This document shows positions 5,570 through 5,760 of a stretch of DNA of 5,760 nucleotides, in pieces. Below the pieces are notes generated by a model that worked only from the letters and a program-made list of their open reading frames with translations, had not been told where the DNA came from and made no database searches. The stretch is taken from the NCBI GenBank assembly GCA_003648395.1, contig QMPB01000335.1, positions 1 through 5,760 on the forward strand, written 5' to 3'. The stretch comes from Bacteroidota bacterium. Lineage in GTDB: Bacteria; Bacteroidota; Bacteroidia; Bacteroidales; UBA1556. A program made the position numbers and the translations under genes. Positions within the stretch are counted from its first letter, which is position 1. Each line of letters begins with the position of its first letter.

Positions 5570-5760
5570 TTAATTATTTTTAACTAGCACCATAACCCCA
5601 ACATCACTACCAATTGTGTATTCGATGGTGATTTTAGTTGAGTTATCGGCGATATTAACTTGCTGCACCGAGAATGCATCTCCACTTATCGTTTGATCTT
5701 CAAAAGAAAGGGAGGTAGTACCCATTGTGCCAATTATATTAGCACCAATATTTTCACCAA
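5570..5760 (-). CDS. C-terminal end of an unrecognised upstream protein (5' part outside window)
   Basis: The complement reads open from 5758 to a TAA at 5570-5572, giving 62 residues beginning GENIGANIIG and ending VMVLVKNN. The other two minus-strand frames hit stops almost at once at the window edge, and this frame stays open over the whole stretch. The segment is rich in beta-favouring residues (Ile, Val, Thr) with alternating patterns such as TKITIEYTIG and VGVMVLV, and has no Cys. I do not recognise the family and no function can be given. There is no type IX sorting-domain pattern at this C-terminus. GC counted over 5581-5760 is 70 of 180 (39%), above sampled lines of the large gene (mostly 18-42%, around 30%). 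It lies 16 bases upstream on the same strand, so a shared transcript is likely. Confidence 0.8.
   Translation of the reverse strand, partial: GENIGANIIGTMGTTSLSFEDQTISGDAFSVQQVNIADNSTKITIEYTIGSDVGVMVLVKNN

Noticed and set aside
5554..5580. Possible terminator between the two genes
   Set aside because: The stretch is A/T-rich but has no GC-containing stem followed by a T-run, and the gap is only 16 bases.

Overview
The window is almost entirely one very large minus-strand coding region that opens with a signal peptide and runs off the left edge, plus the last 62 codons of a second minus-strand gene at the right edge. Several signs point to Bacteroidota: a GEVED domain right after the signal peptide, a chain of cleaved-adhesin (choice-of-anchor J type) and CARDB-like beta-sandwich modules, low GC (roughly 30% in hand-counted lines of the large gene), and an A/T-rich translation start with no Shine-Dalgarno sequence. 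I cannot name the genus.

Layout in transcription order, right to left. Positions 5760-5570 hold the C-terminal end of an unrecognised protein. Positions 5569-5554 are a 16-base gap. Position 5553 starts the large gene, which has no in-frame stop down to position 1, giving at least 1851 codons (about 200 kDa or more) with the C-terminus still missing. Its domain order as read from the translation is: signal peptide (residues 1-28), GEVED domain (29-171), six tandem two-domain units (172-1756), then a PKD/Ig-like domain (1757 onward). Each unit is a CARDB-like beta-sandwich followed by a jelly-roll module. Units are about 250-280 residues long, and key residues recur at nearly constant spacing.

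The protein is inferred to be exported through Sec and displayed or released at the cell surface as an extended adhesin-like rod. Many proteins of this build in Bacteroidota carry a C-terminal type IX secretion sorting domain; here that end lies outside the window, so this is expectation, not observation. The upstream gene is only 16 bases away on the same strand, so the two are probably co-transcribed. I see no RNA genes, mobile elements, CRISPR arrays or defence genes. The main interest is the internal repeat architecture, especially a cysteine lattice that is filled in units 3-6 and incomplete in units 1-2.
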